Below the pieces are notes generated by a model. The model did not search any database. It was not told the DNA's origin and saw only the letters and a program-made list of their open reading frames with translations. Positions 29,488-38,923 of a stretch of 64,000 nucleotides of DNA are shown here, piece after piece. Source of the stretch: RFSX01 sp965248155 (GTDB taxonomy: Bacteria; Bacteroidota; Bacteroidia; Chitinophagales; Saprospiraceae); contig CBDFIO010000002.1 of assembly GCA_965248155.1 (NCBI GenBank), forward strand, positions 558,001 to 622,000, given 5' to 3'. The translations under genes and the position numbers were made by a program. The number at the start of each line of letters is the position of its first letter. Positions within the stretch are counted from its first letter, which is position 1.

Positions 29488-31920
29488 TTATTTTTTCCCT
29501 CCATCTATTTTGTCTTGAAGCTTTTTCAACTTATCCCAATCTCCCTTTGCTGCAACTGCAGCCTGTTCTGCCCAAGTTTCAGGATTATGCTTTTTATACC
29601 GAGGACCTGCTTCGGCTAAAATCTCACGAATCTTTTCTACATCTGCATTTGCCAAAGAGTCAAAAGTTGAATAACCATTAGTACTTAATAATTCAGAAAT
29701 TTTCGGTCCGATACCTTCTAGTTTCTTCAAATCATCCTTTACATCTGATTTAGCAGCTTTTTTTGCTTTAGCCTTAGGTTTTGCCTTCTTTTCCACTTTC
29801 TTTTCCACCACCTTTTCAGCCTTTTCTTCAACAGCTGGAGCTTCTGATACCGGTGCTTCTGCAACTGGAGTTTTTTCAACAACTTCTACTGGCTTCGGTG
29901 CTTCCTTCTTCTCTTTCTTTGGCGGCGCTTCTTCAGTCTTAGCTCCTGTCGCGAATGCCCCTTTCAACTTGGAAAAAATACCTAGTTCGCCTAAAGTAGT
30001 TCCTTCTACTTTTGGACTTTGCTTTTTAGCGGTACTCCTAGGCTTCTTTCTTACATCGTCTTTTTCTTTTCTGACTTCACCTTCAGCTTCACGTTTGATA
30101 TCTTCCAGATATCTCAAATGAGATACGATTATTCGCTTATCATCTCTATTGAATTCAATCACCTTAACTGTAAGTGACTCATCCACTTCAGCATTTTGTC
30201 CATCTTCTTTCTTTATATGCTTAAATGGTGCGAAAGCTTCAAGGCCATATGGTAATTGAACAATAGCTCCTCTTTCTTCTCTTTTAATTACAGTGGCTTC
30301 ATGATAAGATCCAACAGGGAAAACATTCTCAAATGTATCCCAAGGATTCTCCTCAATTTGTTTGTGGCCAAGAGATAGTTTTCTGCTTTCTTTATCTACT
30401 TCAAGAATAACGATTTCTATATTATTACCAACTTTTGTAAATTCTGAAGGATGAGAATACCTTTTGGTCCAGGACAGATCGGAAATGTGAACCATTCCAC
30501 CTACTCCCTCTTGCAATTCTACAAAGACGCCATAAGGAGTTAAGTTTTTAACCTCACCAGAATGTTTGGATTCTACTGGATACTGATCAATGACTTTCAC
30601 CCAAGGATCATCAAGTAATTGCTTAATACTTAGAGACATTTTCCTTTCTTCTCTGTCTATAGTTACAACCTTTGATTCAAATTCTTGTCCTAGGAAAAAG
30701 AATTCTCTAGCATTTACCGGTTGGTTACTCCAAGTTACTTCTGATACGTGAATTAGTCCTTCTACTCCAGGTATGATTTCAAGGAAAGCACCATAATCTT
30801 CAATATTAACAATCTTCCCTTTTACAGAAGATCCTTCCTTAACTTCTTTTTCTAAAACTTCCCATGGATGTGGTTGTAATTGTTTTAAACCAAGTGAAAT
30901 TCTCTTTTTGTCTTCGTCAAAATCCAAGACAACAACATTCAACTTTTGGTTTAATTCCAATACCTCCTGTGGGTGATTAATTCTACCCCAAGAAATATCA
31001 GTTATATAAAGAAGGCCATCTACACCTCCAAGGTCCATAAATGCTCCAAAGTCAGTTATGTTTTTAACTAAACCTTCAAGAACTTGTCCCTTTTCAAGGC
31101 CAGAAATGATTGAGTCTCTTTGGTCAGCAAGATCACTCTCAATTAATGCCTTATGAGAAACAACTGCATTCTTAATCACTTCATTAATCTTTACAACCTT
31201 GAATTCCATTGTTTTGCCAACATATGAATCATAATCAATAATTGGCTTAATATCAATTTGGGAACCCGGTAAGAAGGTTTCCAAACCTCCAACATCTACA
31301 ATTAATCCCCCTTTTGTTTTGCTAATAACACTCCCTTTAATTATAGTTCCATTTTGGAATGAATCAACCAAACTATCCCATGCATTGATCAATTTGGCTT
31401 TTCTTCGGGACAATTGCAGTTGACCTCTAAGATCCTCCTTTGCTTCGATATATACTTCAACTATATCTCCTACTTTTAAATCAGGAGTATCTCTAAATTC
31501 AGTAAGAGGAACAAGGCCATCAGATTTATAATTAATATCTAATAGAACACTACCGTCACTAATTGAAGAGACTTTCCCTTTTACAAGTTCAAATTCTGAA
31601 ATACTATTCAGTGATTTGTCATAATCTTTCAGGAAATCAGCAATTTTACCTTCGGTATAAGACAATGTGTGTCTATTCCCTATTGACCAATCATAATCAT
31701 CATGTGGAGACTCTGCCAATTTAGAGTTTTCATCTTCAATTTCAATATCTACTTGTTCCGGAGTTTCTGGATCAGCTGTTTTTGCTGTTTCGAGATTTGG
31801 TTCGGCAGTTTCGCTTGGCGTTTCTACTACTTCAGCAGTAGTTTCGGTTACAGTCTCTACTACTTCCGTAGCAGTTTCTTCTGTAACAACTTCTTTTTCA
31901 AGATTCTTATCGTCAGACAT
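29488..31920 (-). CDS. rpsA: Ribosomal protein S1 with C-terminal helix-hairpin-helix domain
   Basis: Binds mRNA on the 30S subunit. The start at 31920 (MSDDKNLEKE) was chosen over a frame reaching 32034, because the longer form would translate the promoter region (TACCTTTG at 31986-31993 on the minus strand). The 810 residues are: an acidic V/E/T-rich N-terminus, about six S1 OB-fold repeats (residues about 85-600, for example ITDFGAFMDLGGVDGLLYITDISW), a low-complexity K/E/A/P linker, and a C-terminal domain at 729-810 with KKLEGIGPKISELL. That last domain is not part of standard S1 and reappears in rpsF of this window. Confidence 0.92.
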   Translation of the reverse strand: MSDDKNLEKEVVTEETATEVVETVTETTAEVVETPSETAEPNLETAKTADPETPEQVDIEIEDENSKLAESPHDDYDWSIGNRHTLSYTEGKIADFLKDYDKSLNSISEFELVKGKVSSISDGSVLLDINYKSDGLVPLTEFRDTPDLKVGDIVEVYIEAKEDLRGQLQLSRRKAKLINAWDSLVDSFQNGTIIKGSVISKTKGGLIVDVGGLETFLPGSQIDIKPIIDYDSYVGKTMEFKVVKINEVIKNAVVSHKALIESDLADQRDSIISGLEKGQVLEGLVKNITDFGAFMDLGGVDGLLYITDISWGRINHPQEVLELNQKLNVVVLDFDEDKKRISLGLKQLQPHPWEVLEKEVKEGSSVKGKIVNIEDYGAFLEIIPGVEGLIHVSEVTWSNQPVNAREFFFLGQEFESKVVTIDREERKMSLSIKQLLDDPWVKVIDQYPVESKHSGEVKNLTPYGVFVELQEGVGGMVHISDLSWTKRYSHPSEFTKVGNNIEIVILEVDKESRKLSLGHKQIEENPWDTFENVFPVGSYHEATVIKREERGAIVQLPYGLEAFAPFKHIKKEDGQNAEVDESLTVKVIEFNRDDKRIIVSHLRYLEDIKREAEGEVRKEKDDVRKKPRSTAKKQSPKVEGTTLGELGIFSKLKGAFATGAKTEEAPPKKEKKEAPKPVEVVEKTPVAEAPVSEAPAVEEKAEKVVEKKVEKKAKPKAKAKKAAKSDVKDDLKKLEGIGPKISELLSTNGYSTFDSLANADVEKIREILAEAGPRYKKHNPETWAEQAAVAAKGDWDKLKKLQDKIDGGKK

Positions 31921-32106
31921 AAATGAATCAGGTTTGTATGTTTTAATCTTAATTAAAACAGTGGTTATGAAATAAAAAAGTGGCGCAAAGGTATTATTTA
32001 TTATTGAATAGTGAAATGGTATTTCATTTATCATAATAATTTGAATACAGTTGAATAATTCTTAAAAATTGTATTTTGCAGAATACACATCACAACATAA
32101 TTGAAT

Positions 32107-33762
32107 ATGACTACAGAAAGACCTTGGGCGAAGAACTATCCTGGCGGAATTCCTGCCAACATAAATCCGGATGCATATGCTACCGTTATCGAATACATAA
32201 CCGATAGGTGTAAACAATTTAAAAATCGGAAAGCATTTTCTTCCATGGGTGTAGAAATAAGCTATAAACAATTAGATACACTGAGTACCCAATTTGGCGC
32301 TTACCTTCACAGTCGTGGTTTAGCACCCGGGGATAAGATAGCGTTGATGATGCCCAATGTGTTACAATATCCCATAGCCATTTTTGGTGCAATAAAAGCC
32401 GGTCTCATCGTAGTAAATACAAATCCTTTATATACACCACGAGAGATGGAGCATCAATTTAATGACAGCGGTGCAAAAGCCATTGTTATCCTTGAAAACT
32501 TTGCTTCCAATCTGGAATCCATAATTAATAAGACGAGCATAAAAACAGTAATCCTTACAAGTATTGGTGAGATGTTGGGCATGAAGGGCTCTGTTGTCAA
32601 TTTTGCTGTCCGTAACATTAAGAGAATGGTTCCAAAATATAACCTGAGGAATGTTGTCACTATGAAAGCAGCATTGCAACAGGGTAAAAAATTTAAAATT
32701 GAAGGATTTGAATCGAGTCCCGACACTGTTGTTGTTTATCAATATACAGGAGGAACAACAGGTGTTAGTAAAGGGGCTATGCTGACTAACAGGAATCTTG
32801 TAGCTAATATGTTACAGATAAAATCATTTATTGAACCTTTTCTTGAAGGAGAAAATCAAATAATATTAGCCCCACTTCCACTATATCATATATTCGCTTT
32901 TACTGTGAATTGCATGGCAACAATTGATCTTGGCGCTTTGTCTGTACTGGTCCTTAATCCAAGGGACTTATCTACAGTTGTCAAAGAATTTGATCGGTAT
33001 AAAATTACAGGGATGACTGGTGTTAACACATTATATAATGCCTTGCTTAACAATAAGGGATTTCAAAATTGCGATTGGAGTAACCTTTGTTTTGTTGCAG
33101 CTGGTGGCACGGCATTACAAAAGAGTGTGGCAGATGATTGGAATAAGCTTACCGGTAAAATCATATCCGAAGGTTATGGAATGACAGAAGCTTCACCAGT
33201 TGTAAGTTCAAATCCAAAAGGCAAAACTAAAATTGGAACTGTTGGAATACCTGTACCTTCTACAGATGTAAGAATAGTTGACGAATCAGGAAATGTTCTT
33301 GCACTGGGAGAAACTGGAGAAATCCAGGTCATGGGGCCACAAGTAATGAAAGGCTATTACAACAATCCTGAAGAAACAGGAAAAACGCTTACTGATGAAG
33401 GATGGTTGAATACAGGAGACATCGGAACATTTGATGATGAAGGATATCTTACAATTGTTGATCGTAAGAAAGATATGATTCTGGTTTCAGGATTTAATGT
33501 CTACCCTAACGAAATAGAAGATGTAGTTGGAATGCATCCCAAGGTGTTGGAATCTGCAGCTGTTGGAATTAAGAGCGAAAAATCAGGAGAATGTGTCAAG
33601 GTTTTCGTCGTTAAAAAAGACAAATCCTTAACTGTTGATGAATTGGTTCAGCATTGCAGAGAAAATCTTACCGGATACAAGGTTCCGAAAGAAATTGAGT
33701 TCAAAAAAGAACTCCCAAAAACGAATGTGGGTAAAATACTTCGTAGAAAACTTAAAGAGTAA
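32107..33762 (+). CDS. Long-chain fatty acid--CoA ligase
   Basis: AMP-forming acyl-CoA synthetase that activates fatty acids for beta-oxidation or lipid synthesis. At 551 residues it contains the AMP-binding P-loop YTGGTTGVSKGAML near residue 212, GYGMTEASPV near 357, the TGD motif LNTGDIG near 435, and the C-terminal lysine region PKTNVGKILRRKL. The frame opens at TTG 32101, but ATG 32107 (MTTERPWAKNYPGG) is the normal FadD-like start. It is convergent with rplI; the two stop codons touch inside a palindrome. Confidence 0.9.
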   Translation: MTTERPWAKNYPGGIPANINPDAYATVIEYITDRCKQFKNRKAFSSMGVEISYKQLDTLSTQFGAYLHSRGLAPGDKIALMMPNVLQYPIAIFGAIKAGLIVVNTNPLYTPREMEHQFNDSGAKAIVILENFASNLESIINKTSIKTVILTSIGEMLGMKGSVVNFAVRNIKRMVPKYNLRNVVTMKAALQQGKKFKIEGFESSPDTVVVYQYTGGTTGVSKGAMLTNRNLVANMLQIKSFIEPFLEGENQIILAPLPLYHIFAFTVNCMATIDLGALSVLVLNPRDLSTVVKEFDRYKITGMTGVNTLYNALLNNKGFQNCDWSNLCFVAAGGTALQKSVADDWNKLTGKIISEGYGMTEASPVVSSNPKGKTKIGTVGIPVPSTDVRIVDESGNVLALGETGEIQVMGPQVMKGYYNNPEETGKTLTDEGWLNTGDIGTFDDEGYLTIVDRKKDMILVSGFNVYPNEIEDVVGMHPKVLESAAVGIKSEKSGECVKVFVVKKDKSLTVDELVQHCRENLTGYKVPKEIEFKKELPKTNVGKILRRKLKE

Positions 33763-33773
33763 TTACTCTTTAA
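33752..33773. terminator. Perfect 22-bp palindrome at the convergent stop codons
   Basis: TTAAAGAGTAA (33752-33762) is followed directly by its reverse complement TTACTCTTTAA. The centre is the junction of the two stop codons, and both proteins end in Lys-Glu. It could act as a weak shared terminator, but the hairpin would have no loop bases and no strong T-run follows it. Confidence 0.4.
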
Positions 33774-34209
33774 TTAGTTCAAAGCTTAGTTCCTCTACAA
33801 CATCGGGGTGAAAATTAATTGTTGCTTTAAATTCACCTATTTCTTTAGGCTCTTCAGCAAGATCAATTTTCTTTCTTTCGATATCGATGTCGAATTTTTC
33901 CTTGATAGCCGCTGCTATTTGGACATTGGTAACTTTACCAAATATTTTGCCTGAAGTACCTGATTTGACGCCTATCTGAACAGATTGTCCGCTTATTTTA
34001 GTCGCCATTTCTTTATAATCTTCAACCCGTGCATTTTCCTTTGCAACTTCTTCTTCTAAGATTTTCTCTAATTTTTTACGATTGGTATCATTTGCAATAA
34101 CACCAAAGCCCTGAGGAATAAGATAGTTTCTTCCATATCCAGGTTTAACATTTACAATGTCATGCTTATATCCTAGGCTATCTATTGATTCAAGTAAGAT
34201 GATTTCCAT
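33763..34209 (-). CDS. rplI: Ribosomal protein L9
   Basis: Large-subunit protein near the L1 stalk. At 148 residues it has the N-terminal rRNA-binding domain (MEIILLESIDSLGYKHDIVNVKPGYGRNYLIPQG, the L9 signature), a connecting helix around residues 42-75 and a C-terminal domain. It is the last gene of rpsF-rpsR-rplI, 12 bases after rpsR. Confidence 0.97.
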   Translation of the reverse strand: MEIILLESIDSLGYKHDIVNVKPGYGRNYLIPQGFGVIANDTNRKKLEKILEEEVAKENARVEDYKEMATKISGQSVQIGVKSGTSGKIFGKVTNVQIAAAIKEKFDIDIERKKIDLAEEPKEIGEFKATINFHPDVVEELSFELIKE

Positions 34210-34221
34210 GGAACAACTATT

Positions 34222-34488
34222 TTATTTTAATAAATCAGTTACATACGGCATCATAGCAAGATGTCTTGCTCTTTTAACTGCAATTGCAACCTTTTTCTGA
34301 TATTTCAATGAATTCCCTGTTATTCTCCTAGGGAGCATTTTGCCCTGAGGATTAACAAATTGAATAAGAAAATCCGGATCCTTATAATCTATATGTTTGA
34401 TCCCAAATTTTCTAAATCTGCAATATTTTTTATTGTCTTTACCAATATTGGGATTGCTTAAAAACTTTATATCGTCGCGTGAAGCCAT
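34222..34488 (-). CDS. rpsR: Ribosomal protein S18
   Basis: Small-subunit platform protein that pairs with S6. At 88 residues it has the central motif IDYKDPDFLIQFVNPQGKMLPRRITG and the C-terminal LKYQKKVAIAVKRARHLAMMPY. It is located between rpsF and rplI, the standard order. In Bacteroidota, S18 with S6 and S21 covers the anti-Shine-Dalgarno end of 16S. Confidence 0.97.
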   Translation of the reverse strand: MASRDDIKFLSNPNIGKDNKKYCRFRKFGIKHIDYKDPDFLIQFVNPQGKMLPRRITGNSLKYQKKVAIAVKRARHLAMMPYVTDLLK

Positions 34489-34499
34489 AGTTCTATTTT

Positions 34500-35156
34500 T
34501 TATTCTTCTTCAGTAGAAGATTTATCAATTCCTCCAATTAATTTCTCTTTTAAGGTGCTCAATTCAGCCCATTTTCCTTTGGCTGCCAATTGCGACTGAT
34601 CAGGCCAAGTAGCAGGATCATGTCCAATATAGTTTGAACCACCTTTGGATAAGATAGATTTAATCTCATCGGGTGTGATAGCAGCTAATTGCTTATATGA
34701 ATTAATACCAGCAGTATTAAGCAATTTTGCAATTTTAGGTCCAATACCTTCAATAAGGGTCAGATCTTCCTTAACTGTAGATTCTTCTTTTGGAACTTCT
34801 GAAGAAGCAGATTTTGGCTTTTTCCCAATAAGACCATTTCTTTTGTCTTCATTGTATTTAATTCCATATCTGTCAAGTTTGACAGTAAGGAAACGCATGA
34901 TTCTTTCATCTCTGCGCATCGCCAATTCTATCTTTGGAATAACAGCACCTTCTTCCGTTTTGAATTCTATGCTTTTGTACACACCGGAATTGCGCTTATT
35001 AATTGGATATGTCAGTTGTCGAAGTCCTATATTATCAATATGAACAATTTCGCAACCGTCACTTTTTAAGAGCTTCTCGTAAGCTCTTGCTGCCGTTTGA
35101 ATTTCATCACCTGGCAGAACGGGATCGATGATGAACGTTATCTCGTATTGTCTCAT
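34500..35156 (-). CDS. rpsF: Ribosomal protein S6 with C-terminal helix-hairpin-helix domain
   Basis: Platform protein of the 30S subunit, partner of S18. Residues 1-104 are a normal S6 (MRQYEITFIIDPVLPGDEI, then DRYGIKYNEDKR). It is unusually long at 218 residues: after a linker (GKKPKSASSEVPKEEST), residues 131-210 form a second domain starting LTLIEGIGPKIAKLL and ending near WAELSTLKEKLIGG. This closely resembles the C-terminus of S1 (rpsA) in this window. It heads the rpsF-rpsR-rplI operon, driven by a consensus promoter. Confidence 0.95.
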   Translation of the reverse strand: MRQYEITFIIDPVLPGDEIQTAARAYEKLLKSDGCEIVHIDNIGLRQLTYPINKRNSGVYKSIEFKTEEGAVIPKIELAMRRDERIMRFLTVKLDRYGIKYNEDKRNGLIGKKPKSASSEVPKEESTVKEDLTLIEGIGPKIAKLLNTAGINSYKQLAAITPDEIKSILSKGGSNYIGHDPATWPDQSQLAAKGKWAELSTLKEKLIGGIDKSSTEEE

Positions 35157-35193
35157 TTAAATCTGAGTATTTTACTTCTTTTAAAAAGGGCTG

Positions 35194-35224
35194 CAAATAT
35201 ATACTTTTAAATTTATTCGCGCAA
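35194..35224 (-). promoter_or_regulatory. Promoter of rpsF-rpsR-rplI
   Basis: On the minus strand, TTG (35222-35224), 20 bases, then TATATTTG (35194-35201), an exact fit to the Bacteroidota consensus. The expected start of transcription is near 35187, about 31 bases before the rpsF ATG. Confidence 0.75.
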
Positions 35225-35291
35225 AGGAAAATTATCAATTTAAAAAATAGACATTTGTATCTAAATTAATTAACTCAAATTTTTAAAACAA

Positions 35292-35774
35292 ATGAGAACA
35301 TTATTCACATTACTTTGCTTCAGTGTTTTTGCTGCTTCAGCGTGCAAACAAAACACGGCTAAAATTGATGAAGAAGGAAATAGCTATTACGGTGAAAAGA
35401 TTACAAGTGTTAATCCTATCAAAATGGATGAATTGCTTGATCTAATAGCAACTCAAGATTCAGTTATTACCCAATTGGAAGCCACAGTTGAGTCTGTGTG
35501 TCAAGTAAAAGGGTGTTGGATGAATCTAGTTGATACTGCAGAAGACCAAGAGGAATCAATTTTTGTGAAATTCAAGGACTATGGATTTTTTATGCCTTTT
35601 GACATTGCAGGCCAGAAAGTCATTGTTGAAGGCATCGCATACCGGGAGGTTACTTCAGTTGATGAATTGAAACATTATGCAGAAGATGAAGGGAAGTCTC
35701 AAGAAGAAATAGATTTGATCACTGAACCTGTAGAAGAATTGAAATTTATGGCCAATGGGGTAATAATCCTCTAG
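35292..35774 (+). CDS. DUF4920-like lipoprotein
   Basis: Lipoprotein of 160 residues with a signal peptide and a lipobox Cys at residue 18 (FAASAC). The mature part resembles the DUF4920 family, with the conserved VCQVKGCWMNL segment near residue 67, which has two cysteines three residues apart, and an OB-like beta domain after it (VIVEGIAYREVTS). The Cys pair suggests metal or haem-related binding, but the function is unknown. It is transcribed alone and convergent with the DRTGG protein gene, with three bases between stops. Confidence 0.75.
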   Translation: MRTLFTLLCFSVFAASACKQNTAKIDEEGNSYYGEKITSVNPIKMDELLDLIATQDSVITQLEATVESVCQVKGCWMNLVDTAEDQEESIFVKFKDYGFFMPFDIAGQKVIVEGIAYREVTSVDELKHYAEDEGKSQEEIDLITEPVEELKFMANGVIIL

Positions 35775-35777
35775 TAA

Positions 35778-36878
35778 TTAGTTTCTAAGAAGACTAATCA
35801 TTTTCATTATATCCACGTTTTCCTGAATAAGGTCGATGGCCTTGGCTATTTTCCAAGGTGTCCGCCTGTTTATTTTTACTTCAAGTTTACTGATTTTAAC
35901 AACTACTCCGTAAGTATCAAGATCTGTTCTGATAACAGGTATTTTGAACCTATTTATATATTCTAATGATTGATCCGTAATCGGGCCTTCTCCTGTAACG
36001 ACTATTCCAGACAATGGTGAGTCTTCGAAATTTTCTTTTTCAGATAGATGTATTATTCTGGATATTGATTCGTTGAGTACCCTGGAACTAACAACCAATA
36101 AGTTATCTGTAGATCTGCTTAATTCATGAATCTCCACCAGGTTTCCGGCTAAAATCTTTTCAACCTTATTAAATCCTTTTTCTTTATAATATTCAAGCGA
36201 TCCATCAATAGCTTTTGAAATAGTCCAGATCAATGGATAGGCAAGAGTACTATCATACGGAACGGTACCCAGTAAATTCAGATTATTTTTTTTGAGCCAT
36301 TTGCCAACATAAGTTTTGACCAATTCATCCTTGGAGGGTATTACTTTATTTACAATAACTCCTATTATCTCAACTTCAAATTCTCTAAATAGTGCCAGAG
36401 ACATATTTAATTGATCAATTGTACTTCCAACTCCACCTTCAACCACCATGACAACTTTTGCGTTTAATAGTTTAGCTACTCTTGCATTGGACATTTCAGC
36501 TACTGATCCAACGCCCGGATGGCCGGTTCCTTCATAAATAACAGCATCATGTGCGTCATTTAATTTCCGTTCAGCATTGAGCACCATTTCGATTAAATTA
36601 TAACTTTCAGGATCATCCAGATAAGAAACTGTAGCCCCTTTGCCTATAATCACAGGACTATGAATTGAGGGTTCAATATCTAATTTTAACAGATCTGCAA
36701 ATAGAACAGCATCCTTATCTACCACACTTCCATTGATTTCTACGTGTTGCTGACCTACAGGTTTGCAATAGCCAGTATTGATACCGGCTTTTCTAAAACT
36801 AGCGGCAAGCCCTAATGTAGAGGTTGTCTTCCCTACATGTTGACTTGTTGCTGCAACATACAGATTCTTCAATTTCAT
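35778..36878 (-). CDS. BioD-like ATPase with DRTGG domain
   Basis: COG0857-type protein of 366 residues. The N-terminal P-loop domain of the dethiobiotin-synthetase type has LYVAATSQHVGKTTSTLGLA near residue 4, YCKPVGQQ, and YEGTGHPGVG near residue 114. The middle domain matches the DRTGG family (residues about 205-310). It resembles the regulatory N-terminus of phosphate acetyltransferase without the catalytic part. The role is unknown; a ligand-sensing or cofactor function is inference. The frame also opens at GTG 36917, but ATG 36878 gives the conserved N-terminus. Confidence 0.75.
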   Translation of the reverse strand: MKLKNLYVAATSQHVGKTTSTLGLAASFRKAGINTGYCKPVGQQHVEINGSVVDKDAVLFADLLKLDIEPSIHSPVIIGKGATVSYLDDPESYNLIEMVLNAERKLNDAHDAVIYEGTGHPGVGSVAEMSNARVAKLLNAKVVMVVEGGVGSTIDQLNMSLALFREFEVEIIGVIVNKVIPSKDELVKTYVGKWLKKNNLNLLGTVPYDSTLAYPLIWTISKAIDGSLEYYKEKGFNKVEKILAGNLVEIHELSRSTDNLLVVSSRVLNESISRIIHLSEKENFEDSPLSGIVVTGEGPITDQSLEYINRFKIPVIRTDLDTYGVVVKISKLEVKINRRTPWKIAKAIDLIQENVDIMKMISLLRN

Positions 36879-36978
36879 GTATTGATAAATAAGGAAATCA
36901 AGATAAGAAAGTTCCACATTAATTCCTGATATCTTAAACGGTTGATTAATTTATATTTTTATGTCCCTTTGATAAGAT

Positions 36979-37842
36979 ATGAAGACTTTAAAACGCGTTA
37001 AGAGCATTCAAAAATATCTCAAGTCAGAAAGAGCGAATGGACAGACCGTCGGGTTTATTCCAACTATGGGCACTCTTCATGAGGGACACCTTTCGCTTAT
37101 TCGGCAATCAAATGAAGAAAATGATATTACTGTAATAAGCATATTTGTGAATCCTACACAATTCAATGAAAAAAAGGATCTTGAAAAATACCCCAGGGAT
37201 TTAGCGAAAGACCAGAAACTCTTGAAAAAGGTAAAGGTAGATTATGTATTTGCTCCGTCTGTAAATCAAATCTATCCCAAAAAACAAGATAATAAGATAC
37301 ACCTTAATATAGATCATCTTATCCGCAATATGGAGGGACCAAACAGACCGGGACATTTTGAAGGAGTAGTACAAGTCGTTCACAGATTAATAGAAATTCT
37401 AGATCCAACAAATATATATATGGGTCAAAAGGATTTTCAGCAATTTACTATCGTTGGTTACATGATAGATCAATTAAAAATGAAGACCAAGTTGAGAGTT
37501 TGTCCCATAATAAGAGAAAGTCACGGACTTGCAATGAGTTCCAGAAATGTCAGATTGAGTAAGAGTTTGACTGAGAGAGCAAGCATCATATATGAAAACT
37601 TAATCTTAGCAAAGAAGCAAATTTCAAAAAGAACTGTAGAAGAAATAGAAAGTACAGCGCTGAAAAATCTCTCTATTAAAGATTTTAAACCTGAATACTT
37701 TAAAATAGTAGATGGTTATACTTTTGAGGAAATTCAATCAGTAAAAAAACATAAACTGGTAGTGGCAGGTACTGCTGTCTGGGCAAAGAATGTGCGCTTA
37801 ATAGATAATATGATTCTTAAAGGAGATAATTTGATCCAATAA
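36979..37842 (+). CDS. panC: Pantothenate synthetase
   Basis: Condenses pantoate and beta-alanine with ATP to make pantothenate, on the way to coenzyme A. At 287 residues it has the HIGH-like motif PTMGTLHEGHLSLI near residue 28, MGQKDFQQ near 153, and the KMSKS-like region AMSSRNVRLS near 187. panD and panB are not adjacent; a flippase-like gene follows instead. The start ATG is bounded by the divergent upstream gene. Confidence 0.95.
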   Translation: MKTLKRVKSIQKYLKSERANGQTVGFIPTMGTLHEGHLSLIRQSNEENDITVISIFVNPTQFNEKKDLEKYPRDLAKDQKLLKKVKVDYVFAPSVNQIYPKKQDNKIHLNIDHLIRNMEGPNRPGHFEGVVQVVHRLIEILDPTNIYMGQKDFQQFTIVGYMIDQLKMKTKLRVCPIIRESHGLAMSSRNVRLSKSLTERASIIYENLILAKKQISKRTVEEIESTALKNLSIKDFKPEYFKIVDGYTFEEIQSVKKHKLVVAGTAVWAKNVRLIDNMILKGDNLIQ

Positions 37843-37878
37843 CAATTTTGATGATTAACTTCGATAAAAATTAGCTGA

Positions 37879-38922
37879 TTGAATAGCAAGATCAAATCAT
37901 TAATCCAGTACATCGTCTTTTTAGCTTTGGGCATTATTATATTGTATCTCAGCTACAATAATTTCTCTGCAGCTTATATTGAAGAGTGTCACCTCAAAGG
38001 AATTCCAGAATCTGAATGTTCCTTGATTCAAAAATTATTCGATGATTTTAAGTCAGTCAATTTTTTCTGGATAGTATTAATCAGTATCATATTTATGATT
38101 AGCAATGTATTCAGAGCGTTGCGATGGAAACAATTGTTGGAGCCACTAGGCTATAAACCCGCCTTTATCAATGCCCTGGGAGCTACAATGATAGGATACC
38201 TCGCGAATCTGGGATTTCCAAGAGTTGGCGAAATAGTGAAACCAGGAATACTAACAAAATATGATAATATCCCTTTAGAAAAAGGAATAGGTACTATCGT
38301 CGTTGATAGAATTCTTGATATTATTTCTTTATTGTTTATCATAGGATTGGCAGTACTTCTGTCTTTTGAAACATTCCAGGAATATTTTGAAGCCAATTTT
38401 TCAATCGCCAGAGCAGAAAGCTTAAAAATCTTTTTGATTCTGGCATTTGTTGGTTTATTAGGATTGATGTCTGTTAATTGGATATTAAAGAGATCTAATA
38501 GTAAGAACAAATTGGTATTACTTATTCAATCCTTGTGGACAGGATTTGTAGAAGGCCTCGTCTCCATTAAAAAAGTAAAAAATCTACCCTTGCTGATATC
38601 TTATACTATTTTGATATGGCTCATGTATTATTTGATGACTTACCTTTGTTTTTTCGCGTTCGCGCCTACCGCAAACCTTGGTATGACAACTGCATTAATT
38701 GTCTTCGTTTTTGGAACTTTAGGAATCGTGTTCCCTTCTCCGGGAGGAATGGGCAGCTACCATTTTTTAGTAAGTCAAGCTCTGATAATTTATGGATTAA
38801 GCAGTGCTGATGCGTTTTCATTTTCAAATATCATTTTCTTTACAATTCAAATATTCGGAAACATATTTTTTGGGATCTTGTTCTTAGTTATACTACCAAT
38901 TGTTAATAAAAAATCATCCTGA
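37879..38922 (+). CDS. Flippase-like integral membrane protein (UPF0104/LPG synthase TM domain)
   Basis: Multi-pass inner-membrane protein of 347 residues with about eight hydrophobic segments. The family pattern is clear: FRALRWKQLLEPLGYKPAFINALGATMIGYLANLGFPRVGEIVKPGIL (residues about 75-122), a DRILDIISL helix, and GTLGIVFPSPGGMGSYHFLV near residue 280. The family includes the membrane part of lysylphosphatidylglycerol synthase and putative lipid/glycan flippases. The start is TTG at 37879, giving an N-terminal transmembrane helix at once. It lies 36 bases after panC and close to the adenylyltransferase, so they are likely co-transcribed. Confidence 0.83.
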   Translation: MNSKIKSLIQYIVFLALGIIILYLSYNNFSAAYIEECHLKGIPESECSLIQKLFDDFKSVNFFWIVLISIIFMISNVFRALRWKQLLEPLGYKPAFINALGATMIGYLANLGFPRVGEIVKPGILTKYDNIPLEKGIGTIVVDRILDIISLLFIIGLAVLLSFETFQEYFEANFSIARAESLKIFLILAFVGLLGLMSVNWILKRSNSKNKLVLLIQSLWTGFVEGLVSIKKVKNLPLLISYTILIWLMYYLMTYLCFFAFAPTANLGMTTALIVFVFGTLGIVFPSPGGMGSYHFLVSQALIIYGLSSADAFSFSNIIFFTIQIFGNIFFGILFLVILPIVNKKSS

Positions 38923-38923
38923 A

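Noticed and set aside
31921..32034. N-terminal extension of rpsA to 32034
   Set aside because: It crosses the probable -7 element and adds a hydrophobic segment unlike any S1 protein.
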